The notes under the pieces: generated by a model
Told to the model about the DNA's origin: nothing
Databases searched by the model: none
Seen by the model: the letters and a program-made list of their open reading frames with translations, nothing else
DNA from: Anaeromyxobacter sp.
Lineage (GTDB): Bacteria; Myxococcota; Myxococcia; Myxococcales; Anaeromyxobacteraceae
Reading direction: 5' to 3'
DNA length: 8,902 nucleotides
Assembly: GCA_020028115.1 (NCBI GenBank)
Contig: JAHWYA010000046.1
Span: 1 to 8,902, forward strand
Part shown: piece after piece, positions 7,883 through 8,902 of the stretch
Layout of the letters: each line of letters opens with the position of its first letter
How positions within the stretch are numbered: position 1 is the first letter of the stretch
Program-made: the position numbers and the translations under genes

Positions 7883-7900
7883 GGGGGGGGCGGGGTTGGG
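7883..7900 (+). other. G-run cluster with quadruplex potential between the ACT gene and the first binding-protein gene
   Basis: The plus strand carries eight consecutive G, a C, four G, TT and three G, which supplies at least four runs of three G with loops of one to two bases. The plus strand is the template strand of the operon. In the transcript the same stretch is C-rich: a C8 tract sits immediately before the AGGA ribosome binding site of the downstream binding protein. The pattern is visible directly; a folded quadruplex or an effect on expression is not established. Confidence 0.45.
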
Positions 7901-7909
7901 CTGCTCTCG

Positions 7910-8332
7910 TCAGAGCGTCTGGACTTCGCGGGCGTCGAGGAGCTTCGCGCCCGCCTTGCGCAGGGTCGCGACCGCCGCCTCGGGGTTCTCGAACCGGAAC
8001 ACGACGAGGGCCTGCTCGCCGCTCTTCCGGACGAAGGCGTACATGTACTCGACCGAGATCCCGCGGAGCGCGTTCAGCGTCGCCGCGAGGCCGCCCGGGC
8101 GGTCCGGGATCTGGACCGCGACCACCGGCGTCTTCCGGACGGTGAACCCCGCGCCCTTCAGCGCGAAGCTCGCGCGATCCGGATCGTCGACGATGAGCCG
8201 CAGGATCCCGAAGTCCGTCTCGTCGGCGAGCGAGAGCGCGCGGATGTCGATCGCGGTCCGCGCGAGCACGTCCACCACGTCGGCGAGGCCGCCGGTCTCG
8301 TTCTCGAGGAAGACGGAGAGCTGTTCGACCAC
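7910..8332 (-). CDS. Tandem ACT-domain protein
   Basis: This 140-residue cytoplasmic protein is made almost entirely of two ACT domains, at about residues 3-66 and 70-137. ACT domains bind small ligands, most often amino acids, at dimer interfaces. The first has the loop NETGGLADV (11-19) followed by RALSLADETDFGILRLIVDD. The second has IPDRPGGLAATL (75-86), with the Gly-rich turn typical of ligand binding, then VEYMYAF (94-100). No DNA-binding or catalytic domain is attached. The frame stays open upstream, but homology starts at VVEQLSVFLEN. A GTG at 8330-8332 with a GGAGGAG ribosome binding site five bases away fixes the start. It is the first gene of the operon and ends 39 bases before the first binding-protein gene. 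As I recall, similar stand-alone ACT proteins often neighbour phenylacetate-CoA ligase genes in anaerobes. A sensor or allosteric partner role is inferred. Confidence 0.9.
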   Translation of the reverse strand: MVEQLSVFLENETGGLADVVDVLARTAIDIRALSLADETDFGILRLIVDDPDRASFALKGAGFTVRKTPVVAVQIPDRPGGLAATLNALRGISVEYMYAFVRKSGEQALVVFRFENPEAAVATLRKAGAKLLDAREVQTL

Positions 8333-8337
8333 GGGGG

Positions 8338-8344
8338 CTCCTCC
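8338..8344 (-). promoter_or_regulatory. Ribosome binding site of the ACT-domain gene
   Basis: On the minus strand this reads GGAGGAG, followed by five C residues and then the GTG at 8332-8330. It is the strongest Shine-Dalgarno match I noticed in the window. It decides the start of the ACT protein, whose frame is otherwise open for hundreds of bases upstream. Confidence 0.75.
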
Positions 8345-8356
8345 GGGGAGCCGCCG

Positions 8357-8386
8357 AGCATATCCCAACGCGGGCGGGGAGTTCAC
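8357..8386 (-). promoter_or_regulatory. Possible sigma-70-type promoter for the ACT-liv-ligase operon
   Basis: Within the 71-base gap between the lipoprotein stop and the ACT start, the minus strand shows a TATGCT (8362-8357; four of six matches to TATAAT) preceded by GTGAAC (8386-8381; three of six matches to TTGACA) at an 18-base spacing. It is the only A/T-rich spot in an otherwise G/C-dominated gap. A transcript from here would have a leader of roughly 20 bases carrying the GGAGGAG site. The match is weak, so the promoter may instead lie upstream of the lipoprotein gene. Confidence 0.3.
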
Positions 8387-8403
8387 CCTCGCCGACGGGC
8401 GGT

Positions 8404-8902
8404 CTAGCGCGGCGAGCCCCCGCCCGATCCGAGCGATCCGCGGTCGAGCGCCGGGCGCGCCGGCTCGACCACGACGTGGCCGTGGCGGGTCCGGAGCCGG
8501 ACGGCCGGTCCCTTGCCGGCGGGGGGCGCCTCGTAACCGAGCTCGTAGCGGTACTCGCCGGGCGGGAGCTGACCGCAGGCGCCCGCGAGGTCGACGCGCA
8601 CCGCGACGGCCTCGCCGGGCGCGACCGAGACCGGGTCTCCGGGCGCGTCCCCCGCGTCGGGCTCGTGCCCGCAGACGCGGTCCGGACCCGCGTCCGGGAA
8701 GATCGCGATCCGGACGCGCCGGGGGTCCGGCGCCTCGACCTTCACCGTCCGCTCGGTGCCGTTCTCGATGGCGAGCGCGACCTCGCGGCGCCCGCCGGAC
8801 CAGTGCACGACGCCGGGCGCCCAGATCCGGAGCGCCGGCTCCGGCGGCTCGGGACGCCGCCCGCCGCCGCTCGCGCACGCGTCGAGCGCGAGCGCCGCGG
8901 CT
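8404..8902 (-). CDS. Putative lipoprotein, 5' end beyond the window
   Basis: The open frame enters from the right edge (first full codon at 8901-8899) and ends at TAG 8404-8406, giving 165 visible residues. I do not recognise the family. The visible start, AAALALDAC followed by ASGGGRRPEPPEP, looks like the end of a lipoprotein signal peptide. The candidate lipidated Cys is visible residue 9, followed by a Gly/Pro/Arg linker. The -2 Asp in LDAC is an unusual lipobox residue. The rest alternates hydrophobic and polar residues (REVALAIENGTERTVKV, GEAVAVRVDL, PPGEYRYELGYE), suggesting a small beta-sandwich like bacterial Ig-like or BsuPI-type domains; this is a structural impression only. Two more cysteines (visible residues 77 and 109) could form a disulfide. 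An internal GTG at 8806-8808 could be mistaken for the start, but it would discard the signal region. It lies 71 bases upstream of the ACT gene and is probably a separate unit. Confidence 0.65.
   Translation of the reverse strand, partial: AAALALDACASGGGRRPEPPEPALRIWAPGVVHWSGGRREVALAIENGTERTVKVEAPDPRRVRIAIFPDAGPDRVCGHEPDAGDAPGDPVSVAPGEAVAVRVDLAGACGQLPPGEYRYELGYEAPPAGKGPAVRLRTRHGHVVVEPARPALDRGSLGSGGGSPR

Noticed and set aside
7871..7912. Read-through fusion of the ACT protein to the upstream binding protein, because the TGA and the ATG are in the same frame 42 bases apart.
   Set aside because: A one-in-three coincidence explains it. There is a good AGGA site and a signal peptide for the binding protein, and no read-through signal is visible.
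5652..8407. Two long plus-strand open frames opposite the tandem binding proteins and the ACT gene, similar to each other.
   Set aside because: They resemble each other only because the genes beneath them are paralogues. Residues are almost all charged plus Leu, Val and Gly, without any domain signature.
8333..8878. Longer N-terminus for the ACT protein.
   Set aside because: The extension is an Arg/Ala/Gly-rich shifted frame of the lipoprotein gene. The GTG with GGAGGAG at the right spacing is far better supported.
1..8902. tRNA or rRNA genes, CRISPR arrays, insertion sequences, attachment sites.
   Set aside because: I saw no regularly spaced repeats, transposase motifs, terminal inverted repeats or RNA-gene-like segments. 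Nearly all of the window is accounted for by tightly packed genes.

Overview
The window is very GC-rich (over 70% by eye), with G or C at almost every third codon position. All confidently called genes lie on the minus strand. Composition, the gene set and the protein sequences suggest a high-GC soil or sediment bacterium, and an Anaeromyxobacter-like member of the Myxococcota is my best guess. That guess comes from general resemblance, not from a marker gene.

Read in the direction of transcription (right to left): a putative lipoprotein gene cut by the right edge (8404-8902); a 71-base gap with a possible promoter and a strong ribosome binding site; a two-ACT-domain protein (7910-8332); two tandem, about 75% identical periplasmic binding proteins of the LivJ/LivK type (6746-7870 and 5580-6722); the permeases LivH (4690-5580) and LivM (3611-4690); the ATPases LivG (2850-3614) and LivF (2113-2856); a phenylacetate-CoA ligase family enzyme (797-2116); then, after 70 bases, a small exported, probably outer-membrane protein (151-726). 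Bases 1-150 hold no gene I can defend.

The eight genes from the ACT protein to the ligase look like one operon. Every junction from the second binding protein to the ligase overlaps by 1, 1, 4, 7 and 4 bases, so translation is probably coupled from uptake to activation. The reading I favour is a substrate-capture and activation module. Two related binding proteins feed one HAAT-family ABC transporter, the imported acid (probably an aryl or arylacetic acid, not leucine) is trapped as a CoA thioester by the ligase, and the ACT protein senses a related amino acid or metabolite. The parts are known families and their functions are clear at family level. The substrate and the ACT protein's role are inferred. 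I see no mobile element, CRISPR array, RNA gene or broken gene, and no strong sign of a wholly new system.
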